Below are positions 52,136 to 60,199 of a DNA stretch of 64,000 bases, in pieces. The position numbers were made by a program, and so were the translations under genes. The DNA is taken from positions 28,927 to 92,926 of the forward strand of contig CALLUD010000021.1 in the NCBI GenBank assembly GCA_938011325.1. Reading direction: 5' to 3'. The stretch comes from an uncultured Spartobacteria bacterium. GTDB taxonomy: Bacteria; Verrucomicrobiota; Verrucomicrobiia; Chthoniobacterales; JAATET01. A model generated the notes under the pieces. The model saw only the letters and a list, made by a program, of their open reading frames with translations, did not search any database and was not told the origin of the DNA. Numbering within the stretch: position 1 is the first letter of the stretch; each line of letters begins with the position of its first letter.

Positions 52136-53539
52136 ATGTCGTCCGAGGAACGTCTCCGCCCGCTGACCCGGCTCGCCTATGGCGCCGGAGAACTCGGCCC
52201 CGCCATGGCCGGGAGCACGATGATTTTCTTCCAGCTCGTGTTCCTCACGAACGTCGCCGGGCTCGACGCCGGCTACGCGGGCACGGTGCTGCTCATTGGA
52301 AAGATCTGGGACGCCGTCAACGATCCGCTCATCGGCTGGCTTTCCGATCACACCCGATCCCGCTGGGGACGGCGTCTCCCGTGGATCGCGCTGAGCGCTG
52401 CACCATTCGCCATCTTTTTCTGGCTGCAATGGATCGTGCCCGGCTTTATCGACAGCGGAAACCAGCTCGCGTTGTTCGCCTACTACGCTACGGTCTCCCT
52501 GCTCTTCAACACGTTCTATACGAGCCTCACCCTTCCGCATAGCGCGCTCACGCCGGAATTGAGCCCGGACTACGACGAGCGCTCCCGCATCACGGCCTCG
52601 CGGATGGCGTTCTCGCTGGGCGGAAGCGTGGGCGGATTGCTCCTCGCTGTGGCGATTCCCAAGATTTTCGCGGCGTGGTCGCAGGCGGCGCAATATTCCG
52701 CACTGGGCGCCGCCATCGGCCTCGTTGGACTCCTTGCCGTTGTCTGCTGCCTCACGGGCATCTGGCGGCCCGTGCGCGAGCGTGAACGCGCTTCGACCCC
52801 TCACGAAGCCACGCCGCATCCTGGAGCCGTGGCGCAGATAGGCATCGTGTTTTCAAATCGCCCTTATCTCCTCGCATGCGGCGTCTACCTCTTCTCGTGG
52901 CTCGCGATGCAGTTCACGGCCACGATTCTTCAAATCTACGTCACCACGTGGCTGGGGTTGCCGGTGACCACGGCACGCGTGCTCGCCCTCGCTGTGCAGG
53001 GCACCGCGCTCATTCTCATTCCCGCCTGGGCGTGGCTGACGGTGCGCGTCGGGAAGAAGCCCGTTTATTTCTACGGCATGTCCTTCTGGCTCGCTGCGCA
53101 GGCCGGGCTTTTCTTCATCCAACCCGGTCAGACAGGCGCGGTTTTCCTTCTCGGCGTGCTTGCGGGATTCGGCATCTCGGTCTGCTACCTCATTCCGAAC
53201 GCCATGCTTCCGGACACGATCGAATACGACGAGCTGCTCACCGGACAACGACGCGAGGGAATCTTCTACGGATTTTTTGTCTTCCTTCAAAAAACGTCAC
53301 TCGCCCTCGGCACCTTCGTGGTCGGCTGGGCGCTGGAACTTGCGGGCTATGTCGCGTCCACTGGTGAACAGGTGGTCCAGCCCGAAAGCGCTCTCACGGC
53401 GATTCGAATTGCCATCGGCCCCCTGCCCGCAGTCGCCATTCTCATTGGCATGTTGTTCGCCTGGCGCTTTCCCATCACGAAGGAGAAGCATGCTGAAATC
53501 CGTCGTCAACTGGCCGGGAAACGCGCGGCCCGCGCCTGA
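52136..53539 (+). CDS. GPH/MelB-type sugar symporter
   Basis: The 467-residue membrane protein has about 12 hydrophobic segments and the MelB-family pattern: DAVNDPLIGWLSDHTRSRWGRRLPW (shown in parts) and the loop QRREGIFYG. It likely moves a glycoside or sugar with a cation. It is divergent from the GH2 gene, which suggests that it takes up the product of that enzyme. Confidence 0.9.
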   Translation: MSSEERLRPLTRLAYGAGELGPAMAGSTMIFFQLVFLTNVAGLDAGYAGTVLLIGKIWDAVNDPLIGWLSDHTRSRWGRRLPWIALSAAPFAIFFWLQWIVPGFIDSGNQLALFAYYATVSLLFNTFYTSLTLPHSALTPELSPDYDERSRITASRMAFSLGGSVGGLLLAVAIPKIFAAWSQAAQYSALGAAIGLVGLLAVVCCLTGIWRPVRERERASTPHEATPHPGAVAQIGIVFSNRPYLLACGVYLFSWLAMQFTATILQIYVTTWLGLPVTTARVLALAVQGTALILIPAWAWLTVRVGKKPVYFYGMSFWLAAQAGLFFIQPGQTGAVFLLGVLAGFGISVCYLIPNAMLPDTIEYDELLTGQRREGIFYGFFVFLQKTSLALGTFVVGWALELAGYVASTGEQVVQPESALTAIRIAIGPLPAVAILIGMLFAWRFPITKEKHAEIRRQLAGKRAARA

Positions 53540-54345
53540 TGAAACGCTTTCTCATGACGATCCTCGCGCTCCTCGTGCTCGGCTACATCGGGTTCTGCCT
53601 GTTCCTTTACTTCAATCAAGACCGTCTCCTCTTTTTCCCCACCCGCATGACGGAGCCAGAGCTTCAGGCGTTTGCGCGGGAAGAGGGCTTCGAGATGTGG
53701 CGCGATCCCGCAGGCACCCCGATTGGGTGGAAGTCGCAGGAAAACGCCAACGCGCAGGATGTCCTTCTCGTCTTCCACGGCAACGGCGGTTTCGCGCTCC
53801 ACCGCAACTACGACGCCTTCCGCCGCTCTCCGATTCCGATGCAAATTTTCCTTCTGGAATATCCCGGCTACGGTGCACGTCCTGGCACCCCGTCTGCCGA
53901 TGCCTTCATCGAGGCTGCGGTGGAGGCGTTGGACGCCATCGAGCCCTCACGTCACGTGTTCATACTCGGCCAATCCCTCGGCTCCGGCATCGCCTCGGCT
54001 GTGGCTGCCCGTCGCCCCGATCGCATTGCCGGCATCGTGCTCCTTACGCCCTTCGATTCCCTCGCTTCCGCCGCCAGCTTTCACTATCGCTGGCTCCCCG
54101 TCTCTCTCCTCATCCGTCATCGCCTCGATTCCGATAAAAACCTCTCCACCTTTCCCGGACCGGTCGCCTTTATCGTAGCAGAAGAAGACAGGACAGTCCC
54201 GGCAGCGCTGGGCCTTCGGCTCTACGAAAATTACCCGGGTCGGAAGCGATTGTGGCTTATCCCAGGAGCCCACCACAATCAGATGGACGCCCTCCTCGCC
54301 GACTGGCCCGCCATTATCGGCTGGCTGCAGTCTCCCGCCCAATAA
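53539..54345 (+). CDS. Alpha/beta hydrolase
   Basis: The 268-residue protein has an N-terminal membrane segment (about 5-25). The hydrolase core follows, with HGNGG (oxyanion region, about 80-84), GQSLGSG carrying the nucleophile Ser at about 146, an acidic residue in AEEDRTVP, and the catalytic His in GAHHNQ. It resembles ABHD13/BEM46-type serine hydrolases. The substrate is unknown. Its ATG overlaps the transporter stop. Confidence 0.85.
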   Translation: MKRFLMTILALLVLGYIGFCLFLYFNQDRLLFFPTRMTEPELQAFAREEGFEMWRDPAGTPIGWKSQENANAQDVLLVFHGNGGFALHRNYDAFRRSPIPMQIFLLEYPGYGARPGTPSADAFIEAAVEALDAIEPSRHVFILGQSLGSGIASAVAARRPDRIAGIVLLTPFDSLASAASFHYRWLPVSLLIRHRLDSDKNLSTFPGPVAFIVAEEDRTVPAALGLRLYENYPGRKRLWLIPGAHHNQMDALLADWPAIIGWLQSPAQ

Positions 54346-54638
54346 ACCCTCCACTGCCGACCCCGGACCACGCCTCCGGAACGCCTGTGGCGTCCTCTCC
54401 AACCCCGTTGGCGGTAAGATCGCTTCTCGTAGCCGATCCAAAAGTGTCGGTGGCGGGAGTTCAAATGGCCTTTGCGGCAACTCAAGCGTCCTTTGCGGCG
54501 GTCCAAATTCTCTTAGACACGCTTTAAATTGTCCTGGCAAACCCTTCAAATCCCATTGGACATGCCTCATATCTCCCTGGCTGGAGGGTCACATGACCCC
54601 TGCCATGGCGGATCCATCCGGGCGCCAGCTTCCGTCGT
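54346..54638. repeat. Intergenic region with degenerate 21-bp-phased repeat
   Basis: This 293-bp gap holds no convincing complete gene. From 54372 to 54602 the sequence divides into 11 consecutive units of 21 bases with a partly conserved centre (TCAAA or CCAAA at position 5-9) and end (TTTGCG, TTGGCG, TGGCG). In one frame the units read as seven-residue blocks ending in VA, LA or FA (ATQASFA, GVQMAFA, DPKVSVA). A stop codon falls in the eighth unit. The repeat could be a decayed coiled-coil gene or a phased DNA element. Confidence 0.5.
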
Positions 54639-55403
54639 TTAGAGCCCGGCGACCCACCTCGCAAACGCCGAAAACGCCGACGATTTCGCCACGGGTTCAG
54701 CCACGAGGTGCACGAGCACAAAGAGTGCGAAGGCCGCCGCAAAAGGCAGACGGATTCGTCCCTTCCGCCATTCCCACACGACCAGCGCCCCCATGACGAC
54801 TTCCATGACACCCAGCGAGACCCAAAAGGCCTGCTGGAAGCTGCTCACGCCCGGCACGAAGAAATACAGGAGCCGCACCAGCGTGGGCTGCACGGGCAGG
54901 AGCACCGAGCCCGTGATGTAGCGCAGATGCCCCTGCAGATCATGCCGGCGGGCGCATTGGATGGCACGAATCACGAAAGCGGCAAACAAACCGAGCAGCA
55001 GGAGATCGGCGAAGGCAAACTCGAGCAATCGCAGCGCCTGCTCCTCCTCCCAGCGCCGGAAGATCGCCTGCACCATGTGAACACCGCTGAGCAGAATCCC
55101 CGCGACGAGCACGAGCGACCAGCGCCCGATCTGCCGGTGCAACCGGACCTGTCCTTTCCGAATCAGCACCGCCTGCCACAGCGGGAGCGCCATCCACGCC
55201 GTGGCGCTGAACCCGTGGATCAAGTGCCCGGGCCCGGTCCGGCCGAGCTGACTGAAGAAGCTCGGCCAGAAGCCGACCACCGTCACGACAAAGGCCGTCA
55301 CACATACGGAAACCGACATTCGCACGTCTCCGCGGTCCGACCCGGAACGGGCATTCGACAAGGGCGTCACGCCCGACTGCGACGGCGGCTCTGCTGGCAT
55401 CAA
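54639..55403 (-). CDS. Multispanning membrane protein of unknown function
   Basis: The 254-residue protein has about seven hydrophobic segments. His and Arg residues (GHLIHGFSATAWMAL, RLHRQIGRWSLVL) resemble the DUF2306-type membrane proteins. Those are suspected to bind heme or quinone, but this is not established. The start is a pair of Met codons at 55403; a later Met near residue 29 (MSVSVCVTAFVV) gives a shorter, cleaner first helix. Confidence 0.7.
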   Translation of the reverse strand: MMPAEPPSQSGVTPLSNARSGSDRGDVRMSVSVCVTAFVVTVVGFWPSFFSQLGRTGPGHLIHGFSATAWMALPLWQAVLIRKGQVRLHRQIGRWSLVLVAGILLSGVHMVQAIFRRWEEEQALRLLEFAFADLLLLGLFAAFVIRAIQCARRHDLQGHLRYITGSVLLPVQPTLVRLLYFFVPGVSSFQQAFWVSLGVMEVVMGALVVWEWRKGRIRLPFAAAFALFVLVHLVAEPVAKSSAFSAFARWVAGL

Positions 55404-55573
55404 CGCCGGAGGTAGGAGGCACCCACTCCGCCGTCCAGCCTTTTTGCGGAGCCACGTGTTTCGAAAATGACTGGCCGCAGCGCGTTCCCAAACCGGAATC
55501 GGAACGCCGATAAAAACTCTCGGAATTTCCGCGGCCGCGGTGTTTGACTGCCAGCCGCGCCCTCGCTTTCGAA

Positions 55574-57088
55574 ATGACTTCCGACGAACACCCCCTCACG
55601 CGCCGCCGCTTTGCCACGGCCATTGGCGCCGCCGCGGTCGGAGGATGGTGGATTCCGAAAACCCACGCCGCCCCGGAATCCCCCACGATGGCCGACTTCC
55701 GGAAGACCTTTCGGGGCGCGATCGTCGAGCCGGGCGACGCGAAATTCGCCGAGGCCGTCTCGGGCAATCTGTGGAACCGCCTCCTGCCCGATCGCACCCC
55801 CGATCTCGTCGTGCGCGCGGCCGATGAGGACGACGTCGTGCGTGCCATCCGCTTTGCCCGCACCCGCGGCATGAAAGTCGTCGTGCGCGGCGGCGGCCAC
55901 CAATGGTCATCGACCAGCCTGCGCGCGGGCGGCCTGCTGCTCGACCTCAGCGGCCTCAACCAGATCGTTTCCATCGACACGGAGAATCGCCGAGCCATCG
56001 TCCAGCCGGTCGTGCGCAACGGCGAAATCCAGGAGGCGGTGAACGCGCACGGCCTCGCCTTCCCCTCCGGTCACTGTCCCCACGCCGCGCTCAGCGGTTA
56101 CATTCTCTCCGGCGGCATGGCCTGGAACCAGGGCGTCTGGGGAATCGGCGCCGATAGCGTCGACGCGATCGAGATCGTGACCGCAGCGGGCGAACGCATC
56201 ACCGCCACCCCGCAGGACCACACCGATCACTTTTGGGCGGCGCGCGGAGGCGGCTTCGGATTTTTCGGCGTCGCGGTTCGATATCATCTTCGACTGCATC
56301 CGCTGCCCAGGGCCATCCACGGCGCCACGTGCCTTTACACGCTCGATGACGCGCCCGCCGCCGCGGACTGGTTCGCTGCGCAGTCCCGCCGGATGCCGCG
56401 AAGCGTGGAGCTGGGCTTCATGCTCGTCGACGCCCCGGCCGAGTTTCAGAAACAGGCGGCGTCCCGCGGAGGAAAGGTTGCCTTCGTCACGGCCGCCGCA
56501 TTCGAGGATTCCGCCGAAGCCGCGCGCGATGCCCTGCAGGCCCTGAAATCCTGCCCCGTGCCCGCACTCTCCCGCCGGGAAGCGGCGCCGATGACCTTCT
56601 CCGAGCTCTTCGAGGGCTCCAGCTCGCGCTGGCGCCCCGGCCTGCGCGCCTGCGTGGAAACCGGATTCTCCAACGCCTCGCTCGGCGACATCATCCGCGC
56701 CGTCGCGCCGCATTTCGAGAAAGCTCCCTCGCCCTCCACGCTCATCCACTACACCGTGTTCACCGGATCCGACGCGCCGACGCAACGAGCCGACAGCGCC
56801 TTCTCGATGTTCGCCCGACTCAGCGGCGGCCCCTGGACGATGTGGAGCGACTCGGCCGACGATGCCGCAAATCGCGCATGGCACCGCGAATGCGTGGACC
56901 GGATCCGTCCGTTCACATCCGGCGTCTACATTGGCGGCACGGACCCCGTCGACCGGCCGTCGAATACCGTTGAGGCCTTCGTTCCGGAAAACTGGCAGCG
57001 CCTCTCCGACCTCCGTGACAAACTCGATCCCGAGCGCCTCTTCTACGGCTACTTCGACGGGCTACTGGCTTCCCGAAAGAGGCCTTAG
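55574..57088 (+). CDS. Tat-exported FAD-dependent oxidase (BBE-like)
   Basis: The 504-residue protein has a twin-arginine leader (LTRRRFATAIGAAAVGG). Its FAD-binding PCMH domain contains VRGGGHQWSS, whose His is usually covalently bound to FAD, and SGHCPHAALSGY, whose Cys forms the second bond in bicovalent flavoproteins. The C-terminal BBE-like motif WQRLSDLRDKLDPERLFYGYF (shown in parts) is present. Such enzymes oxidise sugars or alcohols and release hydrogen peroxide. An ATG 10 codons upstream is possible but weaker. Confidence 0.9.
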   Translation: MTSDEHPLTRRRFATAIGAAAVGGWWIPKTHAAPESPTMADFRKTFRGAIVEPGDAKFAEAVSGNLWNRLLPDRTPDLVVRAADEDDVVRAIRFARTRGMKVVVRGGGHQWSSTSLRAGGLLLDLSGLNQIVSIDTENRRAIVQPVVRNGEIQEAVNAHGLAFPSGHCPHAALSGYILSGGMAWNQGVWGIGADSVDAIEIVTAAGERITATPQDHTDHFWAARGGGFGFFGVAVRYHLRLHPLPRAIHGATCLYTLDDAPAAADWFAAQSRRMPRSVELGFMLVDAPAEFQKQAASRGGKVAFVTAAAFEDSAEAARDALQALKSCPVPALSRREAAPMTFSELFEGSSSRWRPGLRACVETGFSNASLGDIIRAVAPHFEKAPSPSTLIHYTVFTGSDAPTQRADSAFSMFARLSGGPWTMWSDSADDAANRAWHRECVDRIRPFTSGVYIGGTDPVDRPSNTVEAFVPENWQRLSDLRDKLDPERLFYGYFDGLLASRKRP

Positions 57089-57097
57089 AGGATCCGT

Positions 57098-57134
57098 GGG
57101 GAGTCGGAGTCGGGCTCTCCGCCCGTCCGGACTC
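57098..57134. terminator. Convergent-gene hairpin between the FAD oxidase and the SYLF protein
   Basis: GAGTCGGA and TCCGGACTC form an imperfect stem around a GC-rich loop, in the 44 bases between the two convergent stops. There is no T tract, so termination efficiency is uncertain. Confidence 0.35.
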
Positions 57135-57684
57135 AATCGAGGGTGATCTTCGAGATCTTCGACCCCTCGATGCTGATTCCGGCAAACGCGCCCTTTTGGT
57201 TGAACACGATGCCGTAGACGTCGGCGAGCGTGGTCGTTGTGGAAAAGCGCTTCGCGAATCCTTCATCGACCAGCACGAACTGCGGCCCCGCGCCAATCGA
57301 CCAGCCCTTCGAGCGCTTGAGATAACGCAGCGCCTCCTCGTTCATGAAAAAGAGCGCGTAGCCGTATTCCGCACCTCCGGCCTGCAAGCCCGCCGAGCCG
57401 CCACCGGTCGAATAATAGGCGGTGATTACGCCATCCTCGACCAGCGCGCCACGGCCATACTGCGCCGCGAAGATGAAGCCGGCCTTCACGATGCTCGGGA
57501 AGACGAGCACCGCGACCGCATCCTTGCGAAGGGCGCGGGCCACCGGATTTTCGGCGTAAAGTTTTCGGAGAGCGTGATGAACCTCGACGTTGATCTCCTC
57601 GGCGCTTTGCGCGCGGCTTTGCATCGGGAGAGCGAGGACGGAAAGAACAGTCGCGGCAAATAGCAGTCGGGAGAACATGGTCAT
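57133..57684 (-). CDS. SYLF (YSC84/Ysc84-like) lipid-binding domain protein, secreted
   Basis: The 183-residue protein has a signal peptide (MTMFSRLLFAATVLSVLALP) and one SYLF domain, with VLVFPSIVKAGFIFAAQYGRGAL and GLQAGGAEYGYALFFMN as key segments (shown in parts). The domain binds phospholipid in eukaryotes; the bacterial role is unclear. Two ATGs six bases apart begin the protein; the first is used. Confidence 0.87.
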   Translation of the reverse strand: MTMFSRLLFAATVLSVLALPMQSRAQSAEEINVEVHHALRKLYAENPVARALRKDAVAVLVFPSIVKAGFIFAAQYGRGALVEDGVITAYYSTGGGSAGLQAGGAEYGYALFFMNEEALRYLKRSKGWSIGAGPQFVLVDEGFAKRFSTTTTLADVYGIVFNQKGAFAGISIEGSKISKITLD

Positions 57685-57774
57685 GCGGTCCGCTCTAGCG
57701 GATCGCGCGCCGCCCTTCAAGCCAACGCAGGGAACCCCTTTGGCGCGGCGGAAATTCCTGTCTAGACTCCCGCC

Positions 57775-58827
57775 GTGCTCACCGACCTGCGCCTCACCGA
57801 TTTTCGCTGCTTCGAGCGGCTGCGCTTCGAGCCTGCACCGGGCACGAACTTCATCATCGGCGCAAACGCGCAGGGCAAGACGTCCATTCTCGAAGCCATT
57901 TGCGTCGTCACCCGGCTGCAATCCCCACGCACGTCCAGTCTCTCCGAGACGGTCCGCAGCGGCTGTCCCGGGACCGCCGCCGATGCCCGCGTTCACGGCG
58001 CCCATCTCCACTTTCGCTACGAACCGCCCAAACGCTCGCTCACACTCGACTCCGTCCCGCAGACTCGCAGCACGGACTACCTGAAGGTCGCGAAAGTCGC
58101 GTGGTTCTCGAACGACGACATGGATATCATCCGCGGTGCCGCGTCGAAACGCCGCCGCTCGATCGACTTCCTTTGCAGCCAGCTCGACCCCGCCTACGGC
58201 CGTCATCTGCGCGCCTACGAACGCGCGCTGCGCTCCCGCAACGCCCTGTTGAAGGACGCACGCCCCCGCCGCGAGATCGAAGCCTTCGATCCCGTGCTGG
58301 CCGAGCACGGCGACTTTCTGTCCAACGCGCGTGCGGAAGTCATTGCCGCCGCTGCGCCATTGCTGGAGCAGGCGGTGCGCGACATCAGCGGAAAACCCGA
58401 AACCGTCGCGTCGCGCTATGTCCGCTCCGCCAAAGCACCCCTGCTTGACGCGCTGGCGGAATCACGCGCCGAGGAAATGCGTCTTCGGCAGACCGTCGTC
58501 GGTCCGCACCGCGACGACCTCGCGATCGAGTTGAACGGGATGGAAGCCGGGCGCTTCGCCTCCGAGGGCCAGCAGCGCACATTGGCCGTCGCTCTCAAGC
58601 TCGCGCAAACGCGATTGATCATCGCCCGCGCCGGGCAAACACCGCTCCTGCTCATCGACGATGTCTTTGGCGAACTCGACCCCGCGCGCCGGCAGAATCT
58701 CCTGGCGCACTTGCCAGGCAACGCCCAGCGGCTCATCACGACGACGCACCTCGACTGGCTCGATCCCACACTGCGCGGCGCCGTGTTTCACCTGCAGGAT
58801 CGCAAGCTGAACCCGGAAGCGCTTTAA
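57775..58827 (+). CDS. recF: DNA replication/repair protein RecF
   Basis: The 350-residue SMC-like ATPase has Walker A GANAQGKTS, the signature SEGQQRTLAVALKL and Walker B LLLIDDVFGELDPARR. RecF loads RecA at gaps with RecOR. It starts with a GTG. It is not in the usual dnaA-dnaN-recF-gyrB context. It is followed by a small secreted protein and dprA, which also handles single-stranded DNA. Confidence 0.94.
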   Translation: MLTDLRLTDFRCFERLRFEPAPGTNFIIGANAQGKTSILEAICVVTRLQSPRTSSLSETVRSGCPGTAADARVHGAHLHFRYEPPKRSLTLDSVPQTRSTDYLKVAKVAWFSNDDMDIIRGAASKRRRSIDFLCSQLDPAYGRHLRAYERALRSRNALLKDARPRREIEAFDPVLAEHGDFLSNARAEVIAAAAPLLEQAVRDISGKPETVASRYVRSAKAPLLDALAESRAEEMRLRQTVVGPHRDDLAIELNGMEAGRFASEGQQRTLAVALKLAQTRLIIARAGQTPLLLIDDVFGELDPARRQNLLAHLPGNAQRLITTTHLDWLDPTLRGAVFHLQDRKLNPEAL

Positions 58828-58877
58828 ACACGCGCTGGAATTGACTTCGGCCGGGGCGGAAGCTTGTTTTTTGGCAC

Positions 58878-59069
58878 ATGCAAAGCCTCGGCAGACTCGC
58901 CGCGCTGTTTGTCGTTTTTCCAGCCTGGCTTCCCGTCAACGTTTTCTCGCAGACTGCGAACAACCCGCTCGTCGGCCACCCGTCCTGCCAGCAGGCCTGC
59001 AACCTTCCCCACGCAGCGGCCACCTCCGGCATCACCGGAAAACCGGTCGTCGTCAATCGCAAGTCATGA
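58878..59069 (+). CDS. Small secreted protein coupled to dprA
   Basis: The 63-residue protein begins MQSLGRLAALFVVFPAWLP, a likely signal peptide, and has a CQQAC pair in the mature part. Its stop overlaps the dprA ATG as ATGA, so translation could be coupled. No ribosome binding site is clear. It is not similar to a known family. It may be a small exported peptide or a fortuitous frame. Confidence 0.45.
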   Translation: MQSLGRLAALFVVFPAWLPVNVFSQTANNPLVGHPSCQQACNLPHAAATSGITGKPVVVNRKS

Positions 59070-60160
59070 CCGATACCGAAGCGCACATCGCGCTGAACAT
59101 GATTCCACGCCTCGGCCCGGTGCGCCTGCGCCGGTTGCTCGACCGTTTCGGCACTCCGCAGCGCGTGCTCGCCGCCTCCGCCACCGAGCTGCGCGAAGTC
59201 GATGGCATCGGCCCCGAGGCGGCACGCTCGATTGCGAACTGGGAGAAGCAGGTCGATCTCGAAGCCGAGTTGAAACGGATCGCCGCCGCCGGCGCCCGCG
59301 TGTTGATTCCCTCCGACGCGGAATACCCCGAGGCGCTGCGCACCATCCACGATCCTCCCATTGTCCTCTACGTTCTGGGCGAACTCATCGAGCGCGACCG
59401 TCATGCAATTGGCATCGTCGGCCCGCGCAAGCCGAGTCATTATGCGATCGAGGCGTCGAAAAAGCTCGCCTACCAGCTCGCCTATGCCGGGCTCACCGTC
59501 TTCAGCGGCCTCGCCCGCGGGATCGACACCGCGGCGCATCAGGGCGCACTCGCCGCGAAGGGCCGCACCGTCGCCGTGCTCGGCTCAGGATTGAACCACC
59601 TCTACCCGCCGGAAAACCACGACCTCGCCGCCCGCATCGCCGACGGCAACGGTGCGGTGATCACCGAGTTCTCGATGGACGTGAAGCCGGACAAGCAGAC
59701 TTTCCCGATGCGCAACCGCATCGTCGCCGGGTGCTCGTTTGGCCTGCTCGTCGCCGAGGCCGGAGTCACCAGCGGCGCGCTCATCACGGCAAACCAGGCC
59801 GCCGAGCAGGGCCGCGCAATTTACGCGATCCCCGGCCGCATCGACCATCCCGGCGCGATCGGCTCGAACCGCCTCATCCAGCAGGGCGCCAAGCTCGTCC
59901 AGAGCGCGCAGGACATCCTCGACGACCTGGGGCTGCTGTTTCCAGAGCCACCACAAATCCCTGAACCGCAAAGACCTGCAAATCTATCCGAAGAGGAAAG
60001 CGCAGTTCTCACCGCAATCGGAAACGAGGAGGTCCACATCGACGCAATCCGCTCCAGAAGCAGGTTGCCAATCGCCAAAGTGTCCTCTACGTTGCTCGCC
60101 CTTGAAATGAGGCGCCTCGTCAAGCAATTACCAGGCTCCCATTTCGTAAGAATAAATTAA
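59066..60160 (+). CDS. dprA: DNA-processing protein DprA
   Basis: The 364-residue protein binds incoming single-stranded DNA in natural transformation and loads RecA. The SAM-like N-terminal domain is followed by the Rossmann-like core (VFSGLARGIDTAAHQGAL, TVAVLGSGLNHLYPPEN, MRNRIVAG, TSGALITANQAAEQ). A C-terminal winged helix follows (about 300-364). It is longer than the minimal form. It lies in an operon-like run after recF. Confidence 0.96.
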   Translation: MTDTEAHIALNMIPRLGPVRLRRLLDRFGTPQRVLAASATELREVDGIGPEAARSIANWEKQVDLEAELKRIAAAGARVLIPSDAEYPEALRTIHDPPIVLYVLGELIERDRHAIGIVGPRKPSHYAIEASKKLAYQLAYAGLTVFSGLARGIDTAAHQGALAAKGRTVAVLGSGLNHLYPPENHDLAARIADGNGAVITEFSMDVKPDKQTFPMRNRIVAGCSFGLLVAEAGVTSGALITANQAAEQGRAIYAIPGRIDHPGAIGSNRLIQQGAKLVQSAQDILDDLGLLFPEPPQIPEPQRPANLSEEESAVLTAIGNEEVHIDAIRSRSRLPIAKVSSTLLALEMRRLVKQLPGSHFVRIN

Positions 60161-60199
60161 CCCAAGGTCGCCGGGATTCCTGAGACCTTTGAGGCTCCC

